Shown: positions 27,596 through 36,225, numbered from the stretch's first letter. The stretch is 64,000 bases of DNA from JAGPUQ01 sp049325095 (GCA_049325095.1 JBMOPO010000039.1:1-64000); one strand, 5' to 3'. Notes: generated from the sequence alone by a model not told the origin. Numbers and translations: made by a program.

Positions 27596-28477
27596 TCAGC
27601 CGCGCGCGGCGGCTCTTCTCAGTACTTCCCGGGCCCGCGCCACCACGGGCGCGTCGATCATCTTGCCCTGGTAGGCCACCGCGCCGCGGCCCGCGGCGAG
27701 CCCCTGCTCATAGGCGGCGAGCAGATCCTGGGCGTGGGCCACTTCCTCGGCGCCCGGCAGGAAGGCCTCGTTCATGATGGCGATCTGGCTGGGGTGAATC
27801 CCCAGGGCGCCGGTGAAGCCGAGTTGCCGGGCCTGGAGAATCCGCGCCCGAAAGGCGTCCAGGTCCGAATAATCGGCGATCGAGCCGACGAAGCCCAGGG
27901 GCAATATGCCGGCGCGGCGGGCGGCGAACACCAGTTGCTGATTGGGCCAGAGCAGGGTCTCGGCGGTCGGCTGCATGCCCACCTCGGCGCTGAAATCCTC
28001 GGCACCGAGAAACAGCCCGATCAGGCGCTCGCTGGCGCGGGCTATGGCATCCACCTGCGCCAGGCCATCGACGCCCTCGATGAAGGCGAGCAGTCTGGTA
28101 TGGCCGGGCAGCAGGCCCCGGTCGATTTCAATCTCGTCGATGATCTCGGCGATAAAGGCGATGTGGTCCGCGCTCGCCACCTTGGGCACCGCGATGGTAT
28201 GCACCGCCGCGCAGACGCTGTCCTCCAGGTCGCGCACCGCGAGCCGCCAGGGCCGGTTGATGCGCACCAGCACGTCCAGGCCGTGGCCGGCCACGCTGGC
28301 CGCCGCCACGGCCACCCCGGCGCGGGCGCCGGCCTTCTCGGCCAGCGGCACGCTGTCTTCGAGATCCAGGATGATGGCGTCGGCGCCCCGGGTATGGGCC
28401 TTGGCGACGAATTTCTCGACGTGCGCCGGCACGAACAGCACCGAGCGCCAGGCCGGCAGCTCCCGCGCCGCGCTCAT
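27596..28477 (-). CDS. CitE-like acyl-CoA lyase (HpcH/HpaI superfamily)
   Basis: A 293-residue TIM-barrel lyase of the CitE group. It starts WRSVLFVPAHVEKFV and shows the metal/substrate motifs ADAIILDLEDSVP near residue 38, VRINRP near 73, FIEGVDGLAQ near 130, and LGAEDFSAEVGM near 155. Stand-alone members cleave malyl-, methylmalyl- or citramalyl-CoA to acyl-CoA plus glyoxylate or pyruvate. The ATG overlaps the end of the MaoC-like hydratase gene by 4 bp (ATGA), a strong sign of joint function: hydration then cleavage. No other citrate lyase subunits are near, so a citrate lyase role is unlikely. Confidence 0.87.
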   Translation of the reverse strand: MSAARELPAWRSVLFVPAHVEKFVAKAHTRGADAIILDLEDSVPLAEKAGARAGVAVAAASVAGHGLDVLVRINRPWRLAVRDLEDSVCAAVHTIAVPKVASADHIAFIAEIIDEIEIDRGLLPGHTRLLAFIEGVDGLAQVDAIARASERLIGLFLGAEDFSAEVGMQPTAETLLWPNQQLVFAARRAGILPLGFVGSIADYSDLDAFRARILQARQLGFTGALGIHPSQIAIMNEAFLPGAEEVAHAQDLLAAYEQGLAAGRGAVAYQGKMIDAPVVARAREVLRRAAARG

Positions 28478-29331
28478 GCCGGCCGCTCCGCGCCGACGCT
28501 GGCCTGCATGGTCAGGGCACCGCCGTGATCGACCACCCAGAGACTCAGCCCGCCGTCCGCGCGACAACCCTCGACGCGAAAGGGCGCGCCCTCGGTCAGC
28601 GGCCGCACCGCGCGGTAGTCGTAATAGCCGACCTGCTGCTCCGGGCAGTGGGTGCGAACCAGATCCAGCAGCAGGGTGGCCGACAGGGGGCCGTGCACCA
28701 CCAGCCCCGCGTAGCCCTCCTCCTGCACGGCGTAGTCGCGGTCGTAGTGGATGCGGTGGCCGTTGAAGGTGAGTGCCGAATAGCGAAACAGCAGCACGGG
28801 ATCCGGCGTCCACTCGCGGCCGAACTGGGCGGCCGCCGGCGGCGCCAGCGGCTGGGGCGGCGGCGCTCCGGGATCCGGGTCCTCGCGATAGACCAGGTTC
28901 TGGCGCTCGCGAATGGCGAGTCGGTCGGCGGCGGTGATTGCGTGCTCGACGGTGACGAACACCAGGTCGCCGCTGGCACCGCGCTTGTGGGTGACGCTCT
29001 TCACCGTGCTGGTGCGGGTGGCCTGGTCGCCGATGCGCAGCGGGGCCAGGAATTCGACGCTGCCCGAGGCCCACATGCGCCGTGGCAGCGGCACCGGGGG
29101 CAGGAAGCCGCCGCGCTCGGGATGGCCGTCGCGGCCGATCTTGGACTGCCGGACCGCGGGCAGGAAGTACAGCCAGTGCCAGGGCCTGGGCAGTTCCTCG
29201 CCGGGCTCGGGGGCGCGCTCCCAGTCCAGGGTGGCGGCCATGGCGCGCACCTTGGCGGGCTCGATGGTGTCGCCGGCGGTCTCCTGCCGGCCCTCCCACT
29301 GGCGCAGATGGTCGAGATCGATGGCCGTCAT
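28474..29331 (-). CDS. MaoC-type acyl-CoA hydratase (mesaconyl/itaconyl-CoA hydratase-like)
   Basis: A 285-residue double hot-dog protein. The N-terminal domain resembles MaoC_dehydrat_N (FLPAVRQSKIGRDGHPERGG, then RRMWASGSVEFLAPLRIGD), and the C-terminal hot-dog has the active-site region FNGHRIHYDRDYAVQEEGY and GLVVHGPL. This form is shared by mesaconyl-C4-CoA hydratases and itaconyl-CoA hydratases of the rip/ich type. It overlaps the CitE-like gene by 4 bp and follows the acyl-CoA dehydrogenase gene by 9 bp. Known itaconate operons pair such a hydratase with a CitE-like citramalyl-CoA lyase, but no CoA-transferase gene is present here. Confidence 0.83.
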   Translation of the reverse strand: MTAIDLDHLRQWEGRQETAGDTIEPAKVRAMAATLDWERAPEPGEELPRPWHWLYFLPAVRQSKIGRDGHPERGGFLPPVPLPRRMWASGSVEFLAPLRIGDQATRTSTVKSVTHKRGASGDLVFVTVEHAITAADRLAIRERQNLVYREDPDPGAPPPQPLAPPAAAQFGREWTPDPVLLFRYSALTFNGHRIHYDRDYAVQEEGYAGLVVHGPLSATLLLDLVRTHCPEQQVGYYDYRAVRPLTEGAPFRVEGCRADGGLSLWVVDHGGALTMQASVGAERPA

Positions 29332-29340
29332 GCGCGCACC

Positions 29341-30501
29341 TCAGAAGGATTTGGGCAGCCCCAGCTCGTGGATCGCCACGTGCGAGAGGATCAGGTTGGT
29401 GGAGATGGGCGCGGTCTGGTAGAGCCGGGTCTCGCGGAACTTGCGCTCGATATCGTATTCCTGCGTATAGCCGAACCCGCCATGGGTCTGCAGGCAGGTG
29501 TCCGCCGCGTGCCAGGCGGCCTCGGAGGCGACCAGCTTGCACATGTTGGCCTCGCTGCCGCAGGGCCGGCCGGCATCGAACAGCCGCGCGGCGTTGAGCA
29601 CCATCAGCGCCGCCGCCTCGGTCTCCGCATAGGCGCGGGCGATGGGAAACTGGATGCCCTGGTTCTGGCCGATGGGGCGGCCGAACACCACGCGCTCGCG
29701 GGCGTAGGCACTGGCCCGCTCGATGAAAAAGCGGGCGTCGCCGATGCACTCGGAGGCGATCAGGATGCGCTCAGCGTTCATGCCGTCGAGGATGTACTTG
29801 AAGCCCCTGCCCTCCTCGCCGATCAGGTTCGCCGCCGGCACCCGCAGGTGGTCGAAGAACAGCTCGGTGGTGGAGTGGTTGATCATGGTCTTGATCGGCT
29901 TGATGGTGAGCCCGTTGCCCACCGCCTCGCGCATGTCCACCAGGAACACGGACATGCCGTCGGAGGCCTTCTTCACCTCCTCGTAGGGCGTGGTGCGCAC
30001 CAGCAGTACCATGAGGTCGGAATGCTCGGTGCGGGAGATGAACACCTTCTGGCCGTCGATCACATAGTGATCGCCGTCGCGCACCGCGCGGGTGCGGATG
30101 CGGGTGGTGTCGGTGCCGCTGGTGGGCTCGGTCACCCCGAATGCCTGCAGGCGCAGCTCGCCCGCGGCGATGCCCGGCAGGTAGCGCCGCTTCTGGTCCT
30201 CGTTGCCGTGCTTGAGCAGGGTGCCCATGGTGTACATCTGGGCGTGGCAGGCGCTGCCGTTGCAGCCGGAGCGCTGGATCTCCTCGAGCACCGCGCAGCC
30301 GGCCTCGATGGGCAGACCGGCGCCGCCGTACTCCTCGGGGATCAGCACCGACAGGAAGCCGGCCTCGGTCAGGGCGCGCACGAATTCGGTGGGATAGGTG
30401 CGGCTGTCGTCGAGCCGGCGCCAGTATTCGCCAGGGAACTGGCTGCACAGCTTGGCGACCGCCTCGCGGATCTCGGGATAGTTCTCGTTGGTGCTGCTCA
30501 T
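29341..30501 (-). CDS. acyl-CoA dehydrogenase (first gene of the lyase operon)
   Basis: A 386-residue flavoprotein that makes a 2,3-double bond in an acyl-CoA. It has the FAD region LQAFGVTEPTSGTDTTRI near residue 125, RERVVFGRPIGQNQGIQ near 275, and QTHGGFGYTQEYDIERKFRE near 335. The C-terminus reads RLYQTAPIST rather than the usual YEGT, while Glu in MNAERI corresponds to the isovaleryl-CoA dehydrogenase base position. The ending LGLPKSF resembles the LGLPRSY/MGLPRSY endings of the four tandem paralogues at 35-40 kb, so it belongs to the same subfamily. It heads a five-gene operon. Confidence 0.9.
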   Translation of the reverse strand: MSSTNENYPEIREAVAKLCSQFPGEYWRRLDDSRTYPTEFVRALTEAGFLSVLIPEEYGGAGLPIEAGCAVLEEIQRSGCNGSACHAQMYTMGTLLKHGNEDQKRRYLPGIAAGELRLQAFGVTEPTSGTDTTRIRTRAVRDGDHYVIDGQKVFISRTEHSDLMVLLVRTTPYEEVKKASDGMSVFLVDMREAVGNGLTIKPIKTMINHSTTELFFDHLRVPAANLIGEEGRGFKYILDGMNAERILIASECIGDARFFIERASAYARERVVFGRPIGQNQGIQFPIARAYAETEAAALMVLNAARLFDAGRPCGSEANMCKLVASEAAWHAADTCLQTHGGFGYTQEYDIERKFRETRLYQTAPISTNLILSHVAIHELGLPKSF

Positions 30502-30548
30502 CGAGGGGCTCGCGACGGGAGGTGAGGGAAGGGACCGGGCCCGGAATT

Positions 30549-31214
30549 CTATCGGCTGGCGGAGTGGGCGGCAAAGCCGCCGACGAGCCCGGGCAGGCCC
30601 TCGCGCAGGCCGTCGAGCACGAACTGCACCGCCAGCGCGGCGAGCAGGATGCCGAGCAGCCGGGTGATGACGTTGATCCCGGTCTCGCCGAGCAGCCGCT
30701 CCACGCGGGCCGCGGCGAGGAACATGGCCAGAGTGATGGCCAGTACCGCGAGCGCCAGTGCCAGTACCAGCATCATCCGGCCCAGCTCCTGGTCGCGGGT
30801 CAGCAGCATCACCGTGGTCAGGGCGCCGGGGCCCGCGATCAGCGGAATGGCGAGCGGAAACACCGCCACGTCCTCGCGCCGCGCCGCCTCGCTGCGCTCG
30901 CGCAGGGTGGTCGAGGTGAGGCCGGAGTGGCGCACCAGCAGCATGTCGATGGCGATCAAGAACAGCAGGGTGCCGCCGGCGATGCGAAACGCCGGCAGGC
31001 CGATGCCCAGATAGTCGAACAGCCGACTGCCGGCGAACACGAACAGGGCGAGCACCCCGGCGGCGATCAGCACCGCCTCGACCGCGGTGCGGCGCCGTTC
31101 GCCCGGCGTCTTGCCCGCGGTCAGCGCCGAGAACATGGGCGTCAGGCCGAAGGGATCGATGACCACCAGAAGCAGCACGAAAGCCGCCGGCACCAGGTCG
31201 ATCACCGAATTCAC
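30549..31214 (-). CDS. MarC family inner-membrane protein
   Basis: A 221-residue integral membrane protein with about six hydrophobic segments. The MarC/UPF0056 signatures are FVLLLVVIDPFGLTPMF near residue 12, FRIAGGTLLFLIAIDML near 77, and AIPLIAGPGALTTVM near 123. Family function is not settled. Its ATG overlaps the TerC-like gene stop by 4 bp (ATGA), so the two are co-translated. No catalytic role can be assigned. Confidence 0.9.
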   Translation of the reverse strand: MNSVIDLVPAAFVLLLVVIDPFGLTPMFSALTAGKTPGERRRTAVEAVLIAAGVLALFVFAGSRLFDYLGIGLPAFRIAGGTLLFLIAIDMLLVRHSGLTSTTLRERSEAARREDVAVFPLAIPLIAGPGALTTVMLLTRDQELGRMMLVLALALAVLAITLAMFLAAARVERLLGETGINVITRLLGILLAALAVQFVLDGLREGLPGLVGGFAAHSASR

Positions 31215-31957
31215 CCGCCGCCCCGATGATGGCGCGCGCGCCGCGCCCGGACCCGCTGGTTGAGCAGCTCCACCGCGAAGCTGAACGCCATGGCGAAATA
31301 GATGTAGCCCTTGGGTATGTGGAATTCGAGGCCGTCGGCGATCAGCGCGGTGCCGATCAGCACCAGAAAGGCAAGCGCCAGCATCTTCAGGCTGGGATGG
31401 CGGGTGATGAAATCGCCCACCGATCCCGCGAAGGCCATCATGAACAGGATCGCGATCACCACCGCGATCACCATCACCGGCAGGTGATCGGCCATGCCCA
31501 CCGCGGTGATCACCGAATCCAGGGAAAACACCAGATCGAGCAGCGCGATCTGCACCAGCATCAGCGGATAGCTCGCCCGGCCCGGCGGCTGCGGCGCCTC
31601 CAGGCCCGCGGCCGGGTCGGCCACCTCCATCTCGTGCCCGATCTCCATGGTCGCCTTCACCAGCAGGAAGAGCCCGCCCAGGATCAGCACCAGATCGCGC
31701 CCGGATATGCCCTGCCCCAGCACCCAGAACAGATCGGCGGTGAGCTTGACCAGCCAGGCCAGGGAGGCGAGCAGCACCAGGCGCAGCAGCAGCGCCAGCG
31801 ACAGGCCGATGAAGCGGGCCGAACGCTGCCGGTGCGCCGGCAGGCGCTGCACCAGGATCGCCAGAAAGATGATGTTGTCGATGCCGAGCACAATTTCCAG
31901 GGCAGTCAGGGTGGCCAGCGCCATCCAGGCCTGGGGTTCGGCGATCCAGTCAAACAC
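31211..31957 (-). CDS. TerC family membrane protein
   Basis: A 248-residue membrane protein with about seven hydrophobic helices. TerC motifs are visible: LTALEIVLGIDNIIFLAIL near residue 18, the acidic LLDLVFSLDSVITAVGMAD near 140, and DGLEFHIPKGYIYFAMAFS near 210. The conserved Asp/Glu residues in helices suggest metal-ion binding or transport, as proposed for the TerC/Alx group. The start is GTG 31957, preceded by AAGGAG; an upstream in-frame extension lacks family residues. It is coupled to the marC-like gene downstream. Confidence 0.9.
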   Translation of the reverse strand: MFDWIAEPQAWMALATLTALEIVLGIDNIIFLAILVQRLPAHRQRSARFIGLSLALLLRLVLLASLAWLVKLTADLFWVLGQGISGRDLVLILGGLFLLVKATMEIGHEMEVADPAAGLEAPQPPGRASYPLMLVQIALLDLVFSLDSVITAVGMADHLPVMVIAVVIAILFMMAFAGSVGDFITRHPSLKMLALAFLVLIGTALIADGLEFHIPKGYIYFAMAFSFAVELLNQRVRARRARHHRGGG

Positions 31958-32105
31958 GGTGGGGGTACTCCTTGGGGGACCGGGGGCGCGGCGATTGTCC
32001 CTCAAAAACCGCCATCGGTTCAGCTCGCCGCGCCGCGGCCCGGCTCCGGGGGCGGCGCGCCGCCCCTGACGGCGTCAATGCCGGCGCCGAAACCCGACCC
32101 ACGTC

Positions 32106-32182
32106 TGTGCAGAAATGCCCGTCCTGTGGCATTGGTCCTGTCGCCAGCCCGGAACGGGCCGAGTGCCGGAAAATTCTCCGGC
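32106..32182. repeat. short copy of the multi-hairpin intergenic element
   Basis: Bases 32106-32152 match 51261-51306 at about 38 of 47 positions. AATGCC/GGCATT, CCCG/CGGG and GCCGGA-aaattc-TCCGGC form three small hairpins in the same order as at 51.3 kb. It sits in the 227-bp gap between terC and an acyl-CoA dehydrogenase gene, where nothing else is recognisable. Confidence 0.6.
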
Positions 32183-32184
32183 GC

Positions 32185-33348
32185 TCAGTCGCGGGCCAGC
32201 ACCCAGCGATGCACCTCGGAGGGTCCGTCGTAGACGCGGAAGGCGCGGATGTCCCGGTAGATGCGCTCGATCACGGTGTCCCCCGACTGCCCCATGGCGC
32301 CCAGCACCTGCATCGAGCGATCCACCACCCGGCCCAGGGCCTCGGAGCAGTGCACCTTGCACAGACTGGTCTCGGCGCGCGCCTTCTCGCCGCGGTCGAG
32401 CAGCCAGCAGGCGTGCCAGGTGGCCAGCCGGCAGGTGTGCAGATCGATGCGGTTGTCGGCCAGCATGAAGCCCACGCCCTGGTGTTCGATGATCGGCTTG
32501 CCGAAGGCGATGCGGGTCCTGGCGAAGGCGCTGGCGATGTCATGGCAGCGCTGCGCCGCGCCCAGCCAGCGCATGCAGTGGGTCATGCGCGCCGGTCCCA
32601 GCCGCACCTGGGCATAGCGGAAACCCCGGCCGACCTCGCCCAGCACCTGGTCGCGGGACACCCGCAGATTGCGGTAATCCACCTCACAGTGGCCGCCCGG
32701 CGAATTGCTGTCGAGGGAGTCGATCATGCGCACCATCTCGATCCCCGGCGCGTCGCTGGGGGTGAGGAACAGGGTCGCCCCCACGTCGTCGCCGCGCGCG
32801 TCGAAAGTGCGCGCCATGATGATCTGGAACGCCGAACCCGGCAGCCCGGTGATGAACCACTTGCGGCCGTTGATCAGGAAATCGTCGCCGTCGGGTTCGG
32901 CGGTGGTCTTGAGCAGGCTGGGATCCGAGCCGGCGCCGCCGGCGGGTTCGGTCATGGCGAACACCGAGCGGATCTCACCGCGGTACAGAGGCGCCAGCCA
33001 GCGCGCCTTCTGCGCCTCCGTGGCCACCTGCAGCAGCAGGTTGCAGTTGCCCTCGTCGGGGGCCTGGATATTGAGCGCCAGCGGCCCCAGCGGAGAGTAG
33101 CCGGCGGCCTCGAAAATCACCGCCATGGCGCGGTGATCGAGCCCCAGGCCGCCGTATTCGGGCGGCGCCTGGGGCGCCACCAGCCCGGCGGCCCGGGCGC
33201 GGGCCACCAGCTCCAGGCGCAGGTCGTCGCTGGGTCCGTGGTATTCCTGGCGCAGGTCGCGCTCGTAGGGGATGACCTGGTCGCGAATGAAGGTGGCGAC
33301 CCGGTCGCGAAGGGCGAGCAGGTCGTCGTCGAGACTGAAATCCAGCAT
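32185..33348 (-). CDS. acyl-CoA dehydrogenase, ACAD10/11-like
   Basis: A 387-residue acyl-CoA dehydrogenase of a different subgroup from its neighbours. It shows FAMTEPAGGAGSDPSL near residue 132, INGRKWFITG near 158, and the C-terminal IRAFRVYDGPSEVHRWV. The YDGP motif places an Asp at the usual catalytic Glu site, as in ACAD10/11-type enzymes, which act on long-chain, branched or hydroxylated acyl-CoAs. GGAGC precedes the ATG. It is 109 bp downstream of the dienelactone hydrolase gene on the same strand. The substrate is unknown. Confidence 0.88.
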   Translation of the reverse strand: MLDFSLDDDLLALRDRVATFIRDQVIPYERDLRQEYHGPSDDLRLELVARARAAGLVAPQAPPEYGGLGLDHRAMAVIFEAAGYSPLGPLALNIQAPDEGNCNLLLQVATEAQKARWLAPLYRGEIRSVFAMTEPAGGAGSDPSLLKTTAEPDGDDFLINGRKWFITGLPGSAFQIIMARTFDARGDDVGATLFLTPSDAPGIEMVRMIDSLDSNSPGGHCEVDYRNLRVSRDQVLGEVGRGFRYAQVRLGPARMTHCMRWLGAAQRCHDIASAFARTRIAFGKPIIEHQGVGFMLADNRIDLHTCRLATWHACWLLDRGEKARAETSLCKVHCSEALGRVVDRSMQVLGAMGQSGDTVIERIYRDIRAFRVYDGPSEVHRWVLARD

Positions 33349-33457
33349 GGCGGCTGCTCCGGCATGGGGGCGGTCGGCGCTGCGCCCGCGCTCCCGGTTG
33401 TTATTGGTTCGCCGTCGGCCCCGCGCTCGGCCCGGCCGGTGGCCGGCGGTCCTTCGG

Positions 33458-34171
33458 TCATCGCCCCCGCAAGTGCCCGGCGAGGAAGCCGGTCAGCCTG
33501 GTCCAGGCATCGGCGGCGGAAGGCGCGTGATACGAGGACCGATGATCGCAGAAAAAGCCGTGCCCGGCATCGGCGTAGCGCTGGATGCGGTAGTCCTTGC
33601 CCAGGGCCCGCAGCCGCTCCTCGATGGCCTGCACCTGATCCGCGCCGATCAGCGGGTCGCGGTCGCCGAAGAACAGCAGCAGCGGACAGCGGATCGCCTC
33701 CGCCTGCTCCAGGTGCCGGGGAATGCCGCCGCCGTAGAAGGGGGCCGCCGCGGCGATCTCGCCCGGCAACGCACAGGCGGCCAGAAACGCCAGCCGCCCA
33801 CCCATGCAGAAGCCGGTGATACCGATGCGGGTGGCATCGACCCGGCCGCTGTCCCGGAGGAAGGCCAGCGCCGCCCGCAGATCGGCGATGAAGTCCCGGT
33901 CGTCGAGCGACTGCATCAACTCGACGGCCCGCGGCACCTCGTCGTAGCCCACCCTGTTGTCCGGCAACTGCCGATAGTAGAGATCCGGCGCCAGCACCGC
34001 GTAGCCCTCCCCCGCCAGTCGCTCGGCAACTTCCTCGATATGCCGGACCAACCCGAACGCCTCCATCAGCACCACCACCGCCGGGAACGGCCCGGCGCCC
34101 TCGGGCAGCAGCCAGTGGGCGGGCATGACCCCGTCCGGGGCCGGTACATTCACTTGGGTCTTGTGCACCAT
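33458..34171 (-). CDS. dienelactone hydrolase family protein
   Basis: A 237-residue alpha/beta hydrolase. The nucleophile elbow GITGFCMGGRLAFLAA gives a Cys nucleophile near residue 119, with FFGDRDPLIGADQ (Asp) near 167 and DAGHGFFCD (His) near 200, the Cys-Asp-His triad of dienelactone hydrolases. The N-terminus has VNVPAPDGVMPAHWLLPEG. It has no signal peptide, so it is cytoplasmic. Members hydrolyse lactones or esters, and a lactone-opening step would fit the surrounding catabolic genes, but the true substrate cannot be read. Confidence 0.87.
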   Translation of the reverse strand: MVHKTQVNVPAPDGVMPAHWLLPEGAGPFPAVVVLMEAFGLVRHIEEVAERLAGEGYAVLAPDLYYRQLPDNRVGYDEVPRAVELMQSLDDRDFIADLRAALAFLRDSGRVDATRIGITGFCMGGRLAFLAACALPGEIAAAAPFYGGGIPRHLEQAEAIRCPLLLFFGDRDPLIGADQVQAIEERLRALGKDYRIQRYADAGHGFFCDHRSSYHAPSAADAWTRLTGFLAGHLRGR

Positions 34172-34220
34172 GGTTGGCTCCCCGGAAGTCGGATATCCGT
34201 TTCGGGATCCCTTCCCGGCC

Positions 34221-34481
34221 TCAAAAATAGCGAATCAGCAGCCAGCCGATCAAACCGACGCACAGCGCGATGCCCGGCGCCGCGACCAGGGCGACGGTGC
34301 GCTGGGGGCGCAGCGCCAACTGCTGCAAGGCCATGGATTCGGCAAGGGCGCGCTGCGACCGCTCCAGCTGCTGCTCCTGGAGCTCGCGCTGCGCTTTCAG
34401 GGTCTCCAGGATTTCCCGCTGGACGGCGTTGGTCTCACGCAGCGCCGCGATCAGGGCGGTATCGTCACCGGCGCCGGGCAT
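34221..34481 (-). CDS. small coiled-coil membrane protein, unknown function
   Basis: An 86-residue protein I do not recognise. Residues 8-55 are a charged, Gln/Glu/Leu-rich helix (AVQREILETLKAQRELQEQQ) likely to form a coiled coil. Residues 62-84 form one hydrophobic segment (VALVAAPGIALCVGLIGWLL), giving a tail-anchored layout. The start MPGAGDD is chosen at 34481; the frame stays open further upstream but then overlaps the preceding gene. Its start lies 5 bp beyond the stop of the membrane-protein gene at 34487, so the two are probably co-expressed. Confidence 0.6.
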   Translation of the reverse strand: MPGAGDDTALIAALRETNAVQREILETLKAQRELQEQQLERSQRALAESMALQQLALRPQRTVALVAAPGIALCVGLIGWLLIRYF

Positions 34482-34486
34482 CGACT

Positions 34487-34972
34487 TCAGCTTCCTGCAC
34501 TGCCCACCGCCACGCCGCGGCCGCGGCCCGCCACCAGCCCCCACAGGGTGAGCGCCAAGGCGAGCAGCATGGTCACCGCGCACAGTTGCAGCAGCCCGGT
34601 GACCGCCCAGTGATCATCGCCGGCGGGCGCCGGGAAGCGCTGGTTGATGGTGGGCATCAGCACCGAGGAGACGCCGAGCACGCCGCCCATCAGACCGGCG
34701 GCGCCATTGCTCCAGGTGCCGAGTTGCAGCGCCACGAACCATAGGCGCAGCGCCGCGGCGCGCAGCCGCAGATCGGCGGCCAGGAGGCCGAAGGCTACCA
34801 GCAGCACGCCGTTGAGGGTGAATTCGATATGGGCCATGACGATGCCGCGGAACCAGGGCACCGCGGCGGGCGGGATGAGTCCCACCAGACAGCCCAGGGT
34901 GATCTGGGCGACGCCCAGCACCAGGGTCCAGTGTCGCAGTCGCGTCCGCAGCCTTGTCGGGTCGTGGTTCAT
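34487..34972 (-). CDS. four-helix membrane protein, hydroxylaminobenzene-mutase-like
   Basis: A 161-residue protein with four hydrophobic segments near residues 14-34, 46-66, 76-100 and 118-146. HIEFTLNGVLLVAFGLL in segment 2 and LGTWSNGAAGLMGG in segment 3 resemble the corresponding parts of hydroxylaminobenzene mutase (HabA/HabB), which rearranges hydroxylaminobenzene to 2-aminophenol. That match is from memory of the family, so the enzymatic role is tentative. It is followed immediately by the 86-residue coiled-coil membrane protein gene. Confidence 0.6.
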   Translation of the reverse strand: MNHDPTRLRTRLRHWTLVLGVAQITLGCLVGLIPPAAVPWFRGIVMAHIEFTLNGVLLVAFGLLAADLRLRAAALRLWFVALQLGTWSNGAAGLMGGVLGVSSVLMPTINQRFPAPAGDDHWAVTGLLQLCAVTMLLALALTLWGLVAGRGRGVAVGSAGS

Positions 34973-35061
34973 GGCAGGGTCCGCCGGCGGCCTCGGCCCA
35001 TGCTACCCGGTTTTCGGGCAATACGGGCAGGGTCGCCACCGCCCGCTTTCCCCGCACGTCA

Positions 35062-36225
35062 TCAATAGGACCGCGGCAGTCCCATCACGTGCTCGGCGAT
35101 GTAGTTGAGCACCATCTCGGAATTGAGCGGCGCGGTGCGCAGCAGCCGCGCCATGGGATACATGTCGAAGATGCCGTACTCCTTGGTGAAGCCGTTGCCT
35201 CCGAAGCACTGCAGGGAGGCGTCGATGGCATGGATGGCGGCCTCCGCCGCGGCGTACTTGGCCATGTTGGATTCGGCGCCGCAGGGCAGGCGGCGATCGA
35301 ACAGCCAGGCGGCCTTGCGCGTCATCAGCGAGGCCAGCTCGATCTCGGTCCTGCCCTTGGCCAGCGGATGCTGGAGCGCCTGGTAGGCGCCGATGGGGCC
35401 GTTGAACACCACCCGCTCGTTGGCGTAGGCGACCGCTTTTTCGAGGGCGTACCGGCCCATGCCGGTACAGACCGAGGCGAGGATGATGCGCTCGGGATTG
35501 AGCGACTCGAACAGGATGTCGAAGCCGCGGCCCACCTCGCCGAGGATGTTTTCCGGGCCGAGCTCGACGTCGTCGAAGAACACCTGGTACTGGATTTCCG
35601 GCATCTGAATGCTGACGTCGATGGGGCGCATCTCCACGCCCTTGGCCTTGGTGTCGACGATGGCGATGGTGAAGCCATCGGTCTTGCGCTTGACCTCCTG
35701 GTAGGGAATGTTGCGGGTGACCACCAGCATGTGGTCCGAACCCGCGGCATCGGAGATGAAGGTTTTGCGACCGTTGAGCCGGTAGCGCCCACCGCCGGCC
35801 TCCTTCAGGATGGTGGAGGTGCGCATGGTGTTGGTGCCGGCATCCGGCTCGGTGATCGCGAAGCAGAAGCGGATGTCGCCGCGGCAGCCGGCGGGCAGGT
35901 ACTTCTGCTTCTGCTCCTCGGTGCCATGGTCGCCGATCGGGGCCAGCGACATGGTGGCACCCACCACCAGGCTCAGCAGCGGAATGCCGACGTTGGAGAG
36001 CCCCTCCTGGAACAACACCATCTCCAGCATGCCCAGCCCGGCGCCGCCGTACTGCTCGGGCACCATGATGCCGATGAAGCCGTCGGCTGCGACCTGCCGG
36101 TACATCTCGATCGGGAAGCGCTTGTGCTCGGCGCAGTCGACCCAGTAGGCCCGGTCGAACTGCCTGACCAGGCTCTGACCGTACTCGTGGATCATCTTCT
36201 GTTCGTCGGAGAGGGCGAAATCCAT
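35062..36225 (-). CDS. acyl-CoA dehydrogenase, tandem copy A
   Basis: One of four neighbouring paralogues, each 387 residues. FAD-site FCFAITEPDAGTNTMR is near residue 121, GPIGAYQALQHPLA near 278, and CFGGNGFTKEYGIFDMYP near 335; the protein ends MGLPRSY. The usual YEGT Glu is replaced (LLRTAPLNSE), but Glu in LNPERI occupies the isovaleryl-CoA dehydrogenase base position, so it looks active. GGAGG precedes the ATG. It is the last of four genes on the minus strand, 70 bp after copy B. The substrate is unknown; alpha-oxidation of a branched or cyclic acyl-CoA is possible. Confidence 0.92.
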   Translation of the reverse strand: MDFALSDEQKMIHEYGQSLVRQFDRAYWVDCAEHKRFPIEMYRQVAADGFIGIMVPEQYGGAGLGMLEMVLFQEGLSNVGIPLLSLVVGATMSLAPIGDHGTEEQKQKYLPAGCRGDIRFCFAITEPDAGTNTMRTSTILKEAGGGRYRLNGRKTFISDAAGSDHMLVVTRNIPYQEVKRKTDGFTIAIVDTKAKGVEMRPIDVSIQMPEIQYQVFFDDVELGPENILGEVGRGFDILFESLNPERIILASVCTGMGRYALEKAVAYANERVVFNGPIGAYQALQHPLAKGRTEIELASLMTRKAAWLFDRRLPCGAESNMAKYAAAEAAIHAIDASLQCFGGNGFTKEYGIFDMYPMARLLRTAPLNSEMVLNYIAEHVMGLPRSY

